Shown here: positions 51,633-60,741 of the stretch, in pieces
How the letters are laid out: each line of letters begins with the position of its first letter
Position numbering within the stretch: position 1 is the stretch's first letter
Origin: Pseudofrankia coriaricola
Lineage (GTDB): Bacteria > Actinomycetota > Actinomycetes > Frankiales > Frankiaceae
NCBI RefSeq assembly: GCF_001854805.1
Contig: NZ_MBLO01000001.1
Span: 51,780-115,779, forward strand
Length of the DNA stretch: 64,000 nucleotides
Direction: 5' to 3'
Translations under genes and position numbers: made by a program
Notes under the pieces: model-generated
The model's input: only the letters and a program-made list of their open reading frames with translations
The model's database searches: none
What the model was told of the DNA's origin: nothing

Positions 51633-51695
51633 GCCAGGTTCAGCGAGCTTCAGTGATTCGCCTGGACTGCGGCGGCCAGGTTCAGCGAGCTTCAG
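51633..51695. repeat. 21-bp direct repeat
   Basis: A 21-bp sequence containing CCAGGTTCAGCGAGCTTCAG occurs at 51633-51653 and again at 51675-51695, 42 bp apart. It lies between the terminator and the end of the DUF6986 gene. Function unknown; it may be a remnant of a small tandem array. Confidence 0.6.
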
Positions 51696-51769
51696 CGTCC
51701 GGCTGCGACGCGGGACCGCTGAACGCGGGTGGGGCACCACCCAGTCCGCCGGGAGCGCCTCCCCGAGAT

Positions 51770-53077
51770 CTAGCCGGCGCGGCCGCCTAGTTTGGTGACG
51801 ACGGCGCGGTCGAGGTCGGCGGTGGCTAGGCCGGCGTCGTCGAGGAGGCCGGCGTCGAGGGCGCGTAGGACGTGCCCGGCCAGCGCCCTGGCGGTCGCCG
51901 GCTCGTCGGCGACCGCGCCAGCGAAGCGGGCCTCGGCGTAGGCGGAGAGGCGGGCGAGCGCGGTCGGCAGGCCGGCGAGCAGGTTGGCCGCCACGGCCGC
52001 GTGCCGGCTCACCAGCTGCGCCGGGTGCAGGTCCCAGCCCTGGTAAAGCCCGCGCCGCCAGGCCCTGCTGACGAGACCGGCGTGCCGGCGCCAGGCCGCG
52101 CGCACGGCGTCCGTCGATCCGACGGGCAGCAGGTTGGACGAGCCGTCGGCGACGCGGATCCCGGTTCCGGCGGTCACCAGCTGCATGAGCGTCGTGGCGT
52201 ACTCGACGGCCGGGTGGTCGCTGGCCTGGTGTTCGGCGGCGATCCCGAGCGCGGCCGAGTAGTCGTAGGTGCCGACGTGCAGGCCTGTGACGCGGCCTCG
52301 GCCGGCGTCCACCAACGCGGGCAGGGCGAGAACCGCCGCCGGGGTCTCGATCTGCAGTTCGACGGCCGGCGGGCGCAGGTCGATCCGGGGCAACAGCTCG
52401 TCGAGCACGGCGAGGAAGACCGTGACCTGCTCCGGTGCGCTCACCTTCGGCAGGGTGATCACCAGACCGGGCGGGCCACCGTCGTCACCGGCGAGCGCGG
52501 TGAGGAACAGGTCGAGGCTGCGCAGCCCGCGGTCGCGCACCGCCGGGTCGAGCGACTTGGGCCGCAGCCCGTAACTGGCTGGCAGCGCCCCAGCCGCCGA
52601 GGCCATCCGCAGCGCCTCGGCCGCGGCGATGGCGTGCTCGTCCTCCACGTCGTCCGGGCGGATGCCGTAGCCGTCCTCCAGATCGACCCGCAGGTCCTGG
52701 ATGGGATCCATCGACAACGTGCGCAGCACATGGGCGTGCACCCGCTCGGCCAGCGCCGGATCGGCCTCGCCCGGCCCCCCGCCCGCCTGCCCGGCCCCCG
52801 CGCCGGCCGCACCGGCCGCACCGGCGCCTGTCACCGTGCCGAGGCCGACGGCGTCGGCGAGTTCCGCCGGTGACCCCGCGTGCTCCGCGAGCGCCTCGCG
52901 GGCGCTTTCACCCCATTCGAGGATGACGTCGGGATGGAACCGCTCGGCCGACACGTAGCAGGTGTGCACGGGCTGACGGGTGCCTGGGTCGCCAGGGTGG
53001 CGCGCCGCGAGCGTCGCATCCACGGGCGCGAGCGGCGCCGTCAGCCGGCCCAGCAGATGTTCCGACAGGGTGGGCAC
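51770..53077 (-). CDS. DUF6986 / HpcH-HpaI aldolase-like protein
   Basis: About 435 residues of the CitE/HpaI-like TIM-barrel superfamily. DLRVDLEDGYGIRPDDVEDE contains the acidic metal-binding cluster; SYGLRPKSLDPAVRDRGLRS, LVITLPKVSAPEQVTVFLAV and VELQIETPAAVLALPALVDA are the aldolase strands; HVGTYDYSAALGI follows. In actinobacteria this family is often beside urate/allantoin genes, as here, but its reaction is not established to my knowledge. A Gly/Ala-rich linker (about 98-118) interrupts the N-terminal part. GTG at 53077 follows GGAGGG; the frame continues upstream without similarity. Confidence 0.82.
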   Translation of the reverse strand: MPTLSEHLLGRLTAPLAPVDATLAARHPGDPGTRQPVHTCYVSAERFHPDVILEWGESAREALAEHAGSPAELADAVGLGTVTGAGAAGAAGAGAGQAGGGPGEADPALAERVHAHVLRTLSMDPIQDLRVDLEDGYGIRPDDVEDEHAIAAAEALRMASAAGALPASYGLRPKSLDPAVRDRGLRSLDLFLTALAGDDGGPPGLVITLPKVSAPEQVTVFLAVLDELLPRIDLRPPAVELQIETPAAVLALPALVDAGRGRVTGLHVGTYDYSAALGIAAEHQASDHPAVEYATTLMQLVTAGTGIRVADGSSNLLPVGSTDAVRAAWRRHAGLVSRAWRRGLYQGWDLHPAQLVSRHAAVAANLLAGLPTALARLSAYAEARFAGAVADEPATARALAGHVLRALDAGLLDDAGLATADLDRAVVTKLGGRAG

Positions 53078-53157
53078 GCCCTCCAGTGTGGACGTGGGCT
53101 CGGAGGTGCGCTGAGCTTCGCGTCCGACCGGTCTCGGTGGTGGGCGTGGGCGTGTGG

Positions 53158-53484
53158 TCAGCTGCCCCGGTAGGAGGAGATGCCGTAAGGGGCGAGCAGC
53201 AGCGGGACGTGGTGGTGGGCGGCCGGATCGTCGATCACGAAGGTTATGGTCACCTCGGGGAAGAAGGCCGAGAGCTCCGCGGTGTCGAACACCAGCCGCC
53301 ACCGTCCGGCCGCGTCGGCGGGCAGCGACGCGATCCGGCCGTCGTCGTCCGTCACAGCCTCGGCGACAAGCCTCCAGCCTTTGTGCTGGCCGTCAAACCC
53401 AAGGATGATCTTCTCAAGCCGGACGGCGACCCCGGCCGCGGGGCACCCGACCCCGGTGTTGAGGACATGGGTGGACAGTGACAT
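53158..53484 (-). CDS. uraH: 5-hydroxyisourate hydrolase (transthyretin-like)
   Basis: HIU hydrolase opens 5-hydroxyisourate, the product of urate oxidation, to OHCU. The 108-residue protein begins SLSTHVLNTGVGCPAAGVAV with the catalytic His, has FFPEVTITFVIDDPAAHHHV, and ends in the diagnostic YRGS tetrapeptide. ATG 53484 has GTGAGGG upstream. OHCU would then go to the decarboxylase domain of the 57643-59193 protein. Urate oxidase, which should supply the substrate, is not seen in the window. Confidence 0.95.
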   Translation of the reverse strand: MSLSTHVLNTGVGCPAAGVAVRLEKIILGFDGQHKGWRLVAEAVTDDDGRIASLPADAAGRWRLVFDTAELSAFFPEVTITFVIDDPAAHHHVPLLLAPYGISSYRGS

Positions 53485-53983
53485 CTGGGCCCTCACGATT
53501 CGTCGGCGCGCAACGGTGCGCTCTGATGGCCGCCCCCGGCAAGTATCCCGAGCCTGTCGGGCCGGGGCCGCCGCCGGCCACGGCAACGGACGACGGCCCA
53601 CCATCGGCACGAGCGTGGTACTTCGCGATGGCCGGAACCGGACTTCAGCACAACCGCCCATGGCGGGACACGCCCGTGAGGATCGCGAAGGCCCGCGGTC
53701 GACCCGGTGACCTGCGGTTCCGGCGGCCGGCGGCTCGGCGCGCGCGGGCCTCGGCCTCACACGTATGCCGACCAATCCGAGACGGGCCCACGACCACAGC
53801 GAGTCGTCTACGTCACCAAATGGCCACTAAGCGGCTAGGATCCGCCGGTAAGTCCAGGACCGAATCCGGACCTGTTAGACCGGCGAGGCCGATCCGACGG
53901 GGATCCCAGGTGCGGAGGTCGGTCGGGACGGAACAGGGGGCTGAGTCGGGACGGGTCGACGTGGAGTGGGTCGAGGCAGGCAG
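53485..53983. promoter_or_regulatory. Divergent promoter region between uraH and the LuxR regulator
   Basis: About 500 bp with no supported gene. The stretch 53810-53850 is the least GC-rich and includes GGCTAGGATCC, where TAGGAT is a plausible -10 for the rightward LuxR gene. A control site for the purine cluster would be expected here, but no palindrome is clear enough to name. Confidence 0.4.
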
Positions 53984-56900
53984 ATGATGCGTTTTGTCGG
54001 TCGCGTGTCTGAGCTCGGCCTGCTAGCCGCGCAGTACGCAGCGGCGGTCGCCCCCAGCCTGCGGTGCGTGCTCGTCGAAGGACCGCCCGGCATCGGCAAG
54101 ACGACGCTGCTCGACTGGTTCCTCGGCGGGCTCGCCGAGGGCGACCTCCCGCCCGGAACGCCCAGGCCGACCATCGTCCGGGTCGAGGCCGCGTACGGTG
54201 CCCGCACCCATGATCTGGACCTGGCCGACCGGCTGCTGGACCAGCTCACGCCTGCGCCGGATACGAGCGCCGCCGCGGGAGCGACGGTGCCCGGCGCGCG
54301 ACCGGCCGGCGCCGACGACGGCCCTGCCGCCGTGGCCGCCCCGGACCCCGGCCGCCAGTACCACGGCCGCCGGCTTCCGGCTCTCGTCGCTCCGGCCGCC
54401 CCGAGAGCGCGGGACATCGACATCGACGGGATCGGGTCCGCAGGCGCGTTCGAGGCCGACCCCCCCGACGTGGCGGCCGGCGCGGTCGCGGAGCGGATCC
54501 GCGAGACCGGCGAGCTGCTCACCCGCGCCGCCGAGTTTTGCTGCGCCACCGGTCCGGTGGTGCTCCGGATCGACGACATCCACTGGTGCGACGCCCCGTC
54601 GCTGCGCGCCGTCGGGCACCTGCTGCTGCACGGGAGCAGGCTGCCGCTGCTGGTCCTGATCGCCGGCCGGCCGCACGACTCCCCCTGGCTGGACGGGGTG
54701 CGCCGGCGCGCCGCGGTCGCGGGCCTGGCCCTGGACCTGTCAGGTTTCGGGGAGACGGAGCTGGCCGAGCTGTGCGCCGCCCGCGGACTGCCCCCGCCCC
54801 CGCCCCGCCGGCTGCGCCACCTCGTCGAGGCCACCGAGGGCAACCCGCTGTGGATCAGCAAACTGCTCACCGCCGACGGCGACGAGCGCTGGGAGGGGGT
54901 CGGCCAAAGCGCGGTCAGCGCGCCGCGGGCGCCGGAGTCGCTGGCCTCGCTCGTCCAGCGCGACCTGGCCGCCTGCCCGCCGGAGGGCCGCCAGCTGGCC
55001 GCCGCCGTCGCGGTGCTCGGCCGCGGCGGCGGCCTGGCTGAGATCGCCACGCTCGCCGGGATCACCGAGCCGGCTCGCGCGCTCGCGCAGGCGGTGCGCC
55101 ACGACCTGGTCGGCACCGCCGGAGCGCCGCCGGCGCTGCGGGTCGTGCCGCCGCACGCGGTCGTCCGGGCGACGATCTACCACGCCGTTGACCTGGAGGA
55201 ACGGTCCGCGCTGCATCTGGCGGTGGCCGAGGCGTCGGCCGACCGCGCGACCGCGCTGGAGCACCGGGCCGCCGCGGCGTTGACCCCCGACAGCGAGCTC
55301 GCCGACGAGCTGATCAAACTGGCCGGGTCGGAGTCCGCCTCCGGGCGCTACGCCTGGGCGGCCGACCATCTGCTGCTCGCGGCCTCGATCACCCCGGACC
55401 GCGCCCAGGCTCGCTCACTGCGCCTCGACGCGGCGATGTCGTTCCTCCAGGCCGGCGAACGCGCCGAGGCCACGGCGGCGCTGGCCGCGGGCGACGGTGC
55501 CGAGGATCAGAGCACCGACGACGGCGACCAGGTCGACGGCTCGCCCCGCCAGCTCTATGTGCGGGCACACCTGGACCTGCTGGCCAACCGGGCCGAGCAG
55601 GGCGTTCTCGGCTTCATGGCCAGCTGGGACGCCGCCCGCGCCCGTGGTGACGCCGAGACCGCCGCGCAGAGCGCCGCTGGGGTCGGGCAGGCCTACATCC
55701 TGGCCGGGTTCTACAACGCGGCCCAGGACTGGGCCCGACGGGCGTTCGACGAGACGGGCGCGCCGTCCCCCATGCGGGCGCAGGGGCTGGCGCTGGCCGC
55801 GTCGGCACTTACCGCCGCGACCGGCGACGGCGCGCGGGCGCTCGCCGAACTGGCCGACGGCGAGCGGCTGCTCGACCCGACGCCGCACACTCAGATGACG
55901 ATCCGGGTCGGCCGCGGCGCGGTGCGGCTGTGGTCCGGGGACCTGGACGGCGCCGTCGCGGACCTGCGCCCTGGGACCTACACCCCGCGGGATCCGTTGC
56001 ACCAGCGCTTCATGGGGATGATCCACTACACCGAGGCGGCCTTCCGGTCCGGGCGCTGGGAGGAGTCGCTCGCCTGCGGCCGCGACAGCGTCACGCTCGC
56101 CGAGTCGGCCGGGCACCTCTGGGCACTGCCGGTCGTCCACGCCACGGCCGCGCTCGTTCCGGCGGCGCGCGGCGACGCGGCCACCGTCGGTCGGATGCTG
56201 GCCCGGGTGGCCGAGTACGACGTCGAGGGCGTGGCGGCGATCTGCGCCTACCGCACCACCACAGCCGCGCACCTGGCCGCGGCGCTCGACGACCCGGACG
56301 GCGTCGTCGTGGCCTGCTCGCGGGCCGCGGCGCTGGCGAACCCGGCGGGCACGCGCCCGCCCGGTGTCTTCGAGTGGCGTCACCTCAACATCGAGGCACT
56401 TGCCCGGCTGCGCCGGTTCGCCGAGGCCGAGGCGGAGCTTGCGAGCCTCGAGGCCGACGCGCGTACCCGCGGCTCGGCGGTGACGCTCGCGCTCGTGGCC
56501 AGGGCGCGCGGCGTCCTGCGCGCGAGCCAGCGCCGCCACGACGAGGCGGTCGCGCAGTTCGAGAGGTCGGCCGCCGAGTCCGACGCGCTGGGCATGCCGT
56601 TCCCGGCGGCCCAGGCCCGGCTGCGCGCGGCCGAGGTGCACCGGCGCCAGCGCCGCAACGCCAGGGCCGCGGCCGAGCTGACCGCCGCGCTCGACGTCTT
56701 CGACGCGCTGGGCGCCGCGACGTACTCGCGCCGGTGCCGCGAGTTGATCGCCGCCCTGCGCGGGCGGGCGGCGCTCAGGACCGCTCCGGTCGCCACGCAC
56801 CCGGGTGATGTGCCGCCGATCACGCACCTGGCCTCCCCGGCCGCCGCGGGGAGCGGCGAGGCCCGCGCGAGTCCGCGGCCGGTGGCCGGCGGCGCCGGCG

Positions 56901-57205
56901 GCAGGCCACTGACGGACCGAGAACAGGCACTGCTGACGAGAATTTTGCGTGGCGACGACTTCGAGTCGATCGCCAGGGAGCTCTACATGTCGAAGGGTCA
57001 CGCCGAGAACGTCGCCCGAGAGCTGTACCGGATGCACGGCGTCACCTCCCGCGCGGAACTCGCCGGCATCTACCTGGGTCTGCGCGGCTCGGGCGACTTC
57101 CCTGCCTACCCGCTGCCCACCCCGCCACCGCCTCGGGATGAGGCGGACGAGCCCCGACCGGCGCCACCGCCGACGGACAGCCCCGACGGTGCCCTGGGCC
57201 GCTGA
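53984..57205 (+). CDS. Large LuxR-family (LAL-type) ATPase regulator
   Basis: A 1073-residue regulator. An AAA/STAND ATPase lies at the N-terminus (P-loop EGPPGIGKTT at 32-41, Walker B VLRIDDIHWCDAP), followed by a long helical, TPR-like middle (about 400-900). The LuxR helix-turn-helix is at about 975-1030 (LTDREQALLTRILRGDDFES, IARELYMSKGHAENVARELY). A Pro-rich tail ends it. LAL regulators activate catabolic genes upon binding an inducer. It sits between uraH (divergent) and the allantoicase fusion (convergent), so control of purine catabolism is likely but inferred. ATG 53984 is preferred, with GAGG upstream. Confidence 0.88.
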   Translation: MMRFVGRVSELGLLAAQYAAAVAPSLRCVLVEGPPGIGKTTLLDWFLGGLAEGDLPPGTPRPTIVRVEAAYGARTHDLDLADRLLDQLTPAPDTSAAAGATVPGARPAGADDGPAAVAAPDPGRQYHGRRLPALVAPAAPRARDIDIDGIGSAGAFEADPPDVAAGAVAERIRETGELLTRAAEFCCATGPVVLRIDDIHWCDAPSLRAVGHLLLHGSRLPLLVLIAGRPHDSPWLDGVRRRAAVAGLALDLSGFGETELAELCAARGLPPPPPRRLRHLVEATEGNPLWISKLLTADGDERWEGVGQSAVSAPRAPESLASLVQRDLAACPPEGRQLAAAVAVLGRGGGLAEIATLAGITEPARALAQAVRHDLVGTAGAPPALRVVPPHAVVRATIYHAVDLEERSALHLAVAEASADRATALEHRAAAALTPDSELADELIKLAGSESASGRYAWAADHLLLAASITPDRAQARSLRLDAAMSFLQAGERAEATAALAAGDGAEDQSTDDGDQVDGSPRQLYVRAHLDLLANRAEQGVLGFMASWDAARARGDAETAAQSAAGVGQAYILAGFYNAAQDWARRAFDETGAPSPMRAQGLALAASALTAATGDGARALAELADGERLLDPTPHTQMTIRVGRGAVRLWSGDLDGAVADLRPGTYTPRDPLHQRFMGMIHYTEAAFRSGRWEESLACGRDSVTLAESAGHLWALPVVHATAALVPAARGDAATVGRMLARVAEYDVEGVAAICAYRTTTAAHLAAALDDPDGVVVACSRAAALANPAGTRPPGVFEWRHLNIEALARLRRFAEAEAELASLEADARTRGSAVTLALVARARGVLRASQRRHDEAVAQFERSAAESDALGMPFPAAQARLRAAEVHRRQRRNARAAAELTAALDVFDALGAATYSRRCRELIAALRGRAALRTAPVATHPGDVPPITHLASPAAAGSGEARASPRPVAGGAGGRPLTDREQALLTRILRGDDFESIARELYMSKGHAENVARELYRMHGVTSRAELAGIYLGLRGSGDFPAYPLPTPPPPRDEADEPRPAPPPTDSPDGALGR

Positions 57206-57642
57206 CCGCCGCGCCTGGCCGTCGAAGACGGTCGCGACTCGGGGCTATGCGGCGGCCCCGTGCCGGACCGCCGCATAGCCGACCTCGTATCGCGCCGCAA
57301 GTGGCGGCGAGACGGTCCTCCACAACCCGGGCCGTCACCTCCCGTAATTTTGACGGACCGGGCCGTGGAGGTCGGGCGCCCGGAGGAACGACCCCCCGAC
57401 GACCGTCCGGGCGGCACCGTAGACGATGCTAGGCCGCCCGAGGAGCCCACCGACAGTGGAAAATCCCATGTAAGGCAAGGCCTCTCCTTGAGCGGCGTCT
57501 TGCCGTCCTAGGCCCAATGGGACCGCGCTGCCTCCCGGGGGCCAGCCCGTCAGGAACGGGTGACGAGACGGCACAGCCGGCTCGTGGCCACCGCATCCCC
57601 CTGGGAGACGCCCGGACACCCGGGGAGCCCACATCCTTTTCG
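57206..57642. other. Convergent intergenic region between LuxR and allantoicase genes
   Basis: About 440 bp without a supported gene. The only strong feature is the hairpin at 57243-57280. Several arginine-rich open frames cross the region, but none has a start or domain. Confidence 0.5.
57243..57280. terminator. Terminator-like hairpin after the LuxR gene
   Basis: GGCTATGCGGCGG (57243-57255) and CCGCCGCATAGCC (57268-57280) pair perfectly around a 12-base loop, 38 bp past the LuxR stop. No T-run. It could stop transcription from either direction between the convergent genes. Confidence 0.7.
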
Positions 57643-59193
57643 TCAGGAGCCCGTAATCAGCCGGTGCAGCCGCATGGCGGTGATCTCCGCCTGCTGGCCG
57701 GCGGCGACCCGCAGCTCGCGGTCCGGGTCGTTCTCGAGGCGCTCCCGCAGCAGGGAGAGCATCTCCTCTGCGCTCCGCCCCGCTGCCCGGATCAGGAAGA
57801 TGTAGCCGAAGCGCTCCTCGTAGGCGGCGTTGCCCTCGGCCATCGCGGCGCGGACCTCCGCGCTCGCCGACTCCAGCGCGGCCTGCTCGCGGCGCGGGGC
57901 GTCCAGCCCGACGACGGTCGCGCGCGCCGACGTCGGCGGGGCCGACGCGACTGCCGGGCGCTCACCGATCCGCGGGTGCGCGGTGAACGCCTCGAGCCAC
58001 GCCGCCTCCGTCAGCTGCCACCACTCCTGCTCGGCGACGGCGAGCAGCTCGTCGAGGGTGCCGAACGGCCGGCGGGCGACGACGGCGTCCGCCCAGTCCT
58101 CCGATCCGCAGCAGGCGAGCAGCTCCTCCTTGGCCGCGCCGGGCGAGAGCGCGTCCAGCCAGCGCATCGCCAGCGACTCGCGGCCCGGCTCGGTCGGTGC
58201 GCCGAGCAGGCGCAGCCGGGCGAGGCCGCCGTCGGGAATCGCGTCGACCCGCACGTGCGTCGCCTCGACCGGCACCTCCAGGTCGAACAGGTGCCTGGTG
58301 TTCGGCTGGGTCCTGGTCGGTGGCAGCATCGGGCGCCATTCGGTGATCGCCGAGACGTCGTCCGAGAAGGACAGCTCGGGCGCGTTCGCCGCCCAGAGCG
58401 CGACGGCGCGCGGCGCGTTGCCGCGGAAGTGGCGGGTGTCGACCTCGGCGCGCACGACCCGCCCGGTCGTCGCCAGGCGGATCACCGCCCAGTCGTAGCC
58501 GGGGGTCCGCCGGCGGCGGGTCTCCCAGCCCTCGCCCATCACCCGGGCCTCGCCGGAGGCGTTGAGATTGTGCCGGTCGCCGTAGTGCATATCGCTGGCG
58601 GCGACGACCACGCCGCCGAGATAGGCGGCGGCGAGGTCGGAGGTCACTCGGTCGAGCAGCCGCGGGTCGGGCACGACCTGGCCGTGGGCGCGCAGCCGGG
58701 CCACGCCGCCGTCCGGGTGGATCGTCAGACGCAGGTGGGTGATCCGGATCTGGCCGGGGCCCTCGACGGGCAGCACGTTGACCGAGTCCGCGTTCACCGG
58801 GGTGCGCGGCACGAGCGTCACCCACTGCACCGACTCGTCGAGCAGCTCCTCCGGCGCAGGGTAGCCGCCGACGGTGGCACCCTGGATCTCCACAGCCTCC
58901 GGCGCGTTGCCGGTGAAGTGGGTGGTGTCGACCGTGATGGCGTGCACGATGCCGGGCACACCGAGGCGGACCACCGCCCAGTCGGCCCCCGGCAGCACCC
59001 GGCGCCGCCGGGTCTCCCAGCCGTCGGTCCACTGGCCCCGCTCGGTGAACACCCCCGGCCGCACGATCGGCGGCTCCGGCAGCAGCATCCGCTCGGCGAA
59101 CGCGAAGAACTCGTCGTTGACCGCGACCACCGAGCCCCCAAGCCGCGCGCCGGCGAGGTCGACGAGGTTGGTCAGGTCGGGCGCGTCAGCCAT
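57643..59193 (-). CDS. Bifunctional allantoicase - OHCU decarboxylase fusion
   Basis: About 516 residues. Two tandem allantoicase repeats fill residues 1-335: LGGSVVAVNDEFFAFAERML with WETRRRRVLPGADWAVVRLG, then LGGVVVAASDMHYGDRHNLN with WETRRRRTPGYDWAVIRLAT. Allantoicase splits allantoate to ureidoglycolate and urea. From about 345 a complete OHCU decarboxylase follows (catalytic HPRIGE near 405, NAAYEERFGYIFLIRAAGRS, ILRER-type end), which makes S-allantoin from OHCU. The two enzymes act at steps separated by allantoinase. ATG 59193 begins the conserved part, with GGGAGGA about 14 bases upstream. Co-directional with allB. Confidence 0.9.
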   Translation of the reverse strand: MADAPDLTNLVDLAGARLGGSVVAVNDEFFAFAERMLLPEPPIVRPGVFTERGQWTDGWETRRRRVLPGADWAVVRLGVPGIVHAITVDTTHFTGNAPEAVEIQGATVGGYPAPEELLDESVQWVTLVPRTPVNADSVNVLPVEGPGQIRITHLRLTIHPDGGVARLRAHGQVVPDPRLLDRVTSDLAAAYLGGVVVAASDMHYGDRHNLNASGEARVMGEGWETRRRRTPGYDWAVIRLATTGRVVRAEVDTRHFRGNAPRAVALWAANAPELSFSDDVSAITEWRPMLPPTRTQPNTRHLFDLEVPVEATHVRVDAIPDGGLARLRLLGAPTEPGRESLAMRWLDALSPGAAKEELLACCGSEDWADAVVARRPFGTLDELLAVAEQEWWQLTEAAWLEAFTAHPRIGERPAVASAPPTSARATVVGLDAPRREQAALESASAEVRAAMAEGNAAYEERFGYIFLIRAAGRSAEEMLSLLRERLENDPDRELRVAAGQQAEITAMRLHRLITGS

Positions 59194-59364
59194 CCGGGGT
59201 CTGTCCTCCCTGCGTTCCCAGGCCTGTGTGCCCGGGTGACGCATGCTCGAATCTGTCTGTTTTCCCTGGCGCCGCGTTTCCCCTGGCGCCGCGTTCCGCG
59301 CCGCCATCGGGAAGCTGCCCGGAGCGCGGCGAACAGGGTCGGCCAGCGCGGGCAGTGAACATGG

Positions 59365-60741
59365 TCAGCCAGCTCGGCTCAGGAGCTGGCCGCGCGGCGG
59401 CCGGCCGCCGTCGATCCGCTGGCCGCGCAGGTAGGTCGCGTGGACGACGCCGTCCAACGTTCTTCCAGCGTAGGGGGTGAGTGGGTGGCGGTGGGCGAGC
59501 ATTGCGGCGTCCACCACATCGGAACCTTCCGGGTCGAACACCGCGAAGTCCGCGTCGGCGCCCACCGCGATCCGGCCCTTGTGGACAAGCCCGGCGTGGT
59601 CCGCGGGCCCGGTCGCCACCCAGCGGGCCAGGTCCGCGAGGCCATGGGAACGCTGACGCGCGCCGGTCCACACCGCGCGCGGGCCGAGCTGGACGGAGGC
59701 GATGCCGCCCCAGGCGGTGCCGAAGTCGCCGGTGTCGACCGACTTGACGTCGGGACTCGCGGGCGAGTGGTCCGAGACGACGCCGACGAACAGCCCCTCG
59801 GCCAGGCCGTCCCAGAGGCGCTCCAGGTTGGCGCGTTCCCGGATCGGTGGCGCGCACTTGAACTCGGTCGCGCCGTCAGGGACCTCCTCCGCCGTGAAGC
59901 TGAGGTAGTGCGGGCACGTCTCGACGGTCAGCGGCAGCCCTTCGTCGCGGGCGGCGAGCACATCGTCGAGCGCCCCGGCGGCCGCCAGGTGCAGTACGTG
60001 CAGCCGGGCGCCGGTCGCGCCGGCGAGCGCCGCGAGCGCGGCGACGGCCTCCGTCTCGGCGGCCGGCGGCCGGGAGCGCAGCCAGCTCGCGAACGCGCGG
60101 CCGGCGGCGGGCGGCGCGACGTCCAGAACCCCTGGCGACTCGGCATGGACGACGGTGAGCGCGCCGAGCCGGGCGGTGTGCCTCGTCGCGGCGGTGAGCG
60201 CCTCCATCGACACGTGCGGGAACTCCTCGACCCCGGACGGGGCGAGGAACGCCTTGAAGCCGAACACGCCGGCGTCGTGCAGCTCGGCGAGGTCGCGGAC
60301 GCTGGTGGCGTCGGCGCCGATGATTCCGCCCCAGAAACCGACGTCCACGGAGATCTGCCCGGCGGCCGCGGCCCGCTTGGCCTCGAGCGCGGCCACCGAC
60401 GTCGTCGGCGGGATCGAGTTCAGCGGCATATCGATGATCGTCGTCACGCCGCCCTCGGCCGCCGCCCTCGTGGCGGTCGCGAAGCCCTCCCAGTGGGTGC
60501 GGCCCGGCTCGTTGACGTGCACGTGCGCGTCGACCGCGCCGGGCAGCAGGGCGAGGTCACCGAGGTCGGTGACAGCGGCGCCCGGGCCGACCTCGTCCGG
60601 GCCGGTGATCGCGGTGATCCGCCCACCCGCGACGTGCACCGCCGCGGCCATCACGCCCCGCGGCGTCACAACCCGCCGCGAGCGCAGCACCTCCACCCGT
60701 TCCGGCAGCGTGAGCGCCGGCGCGTCCGGCTCAGTCGTCAT
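59365..60741 (-). CDS. allB: Allantoinase
   Basis: AllB hydrolyses allantoin to allantoate. The 458-residue protein has DAHVHVNEPGRTHWEGFATA (metal His73 and His75), GFKAFLAPSG with the Lys that is normally carboxylated (about 163), VVHAESPG, LHVLHLA and VSDHSPASPDVK with the Asp. All are typical of the cyclic amidohydrolase family. Its start overlaps the end of the XDH molybdenum subunit by 11 bp, and the allantoicase fusion lies 171 bp downstream, giving a pathway-ordered operon. Confidence 0.94.
   Translation of the reverse strand: MTTEPDAPALTLPERVEVLRSRRVVTPRGVMAAAVHVAGGRITAITGPDEVGPGAAVTDLGDLALLPGAVDAHVHVNEPGRTHWEGFATATRAAAEGGVTTIIDMPLNSIPPTTSVAALEAKRAAAAGQISVDVGFWGGIIGADATSVRDLAELHDAGVFGFKAFLAPSGVEEFPHVSMEALTAATRHTARLGALTVVHAESPGVLDVAPPAAGRAFASWLRSRPPAAETEAVAALAALAGATGARLHVLHLAAAGALDDVLAARDEGLPLTVETCPHYLSFTAEEVPDGATEFKCAPPIRERANLERLWDGLAEGLFVGVVSDHSPASPDVKSVDTGDFGTAWGGIASVQLGPRAVWTGARQRSHGLADLARWVATGPADHAGLVHKGRIAVGADADFAVFDPEGSDVVDAAMLAHRHPLTPYAGRTLDGVVHATYLRGQRIDGGRPPRGQLLSRAG

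Noticed and set aside
54023..57037. Several long minus-strand frames opposite the LuxR gene
   Set aside because: They are antisense to a gene with clear ATPase and LuxR motifs and contain no domain of their own.
59262..59297. Short tandem duplication of CCCTGGCGCCGCGTT upstream of the allantoicase fusion start
   Set aside because: Only two short copies in a GC-rich leader; no link to a regulatory or coding role can be supported.
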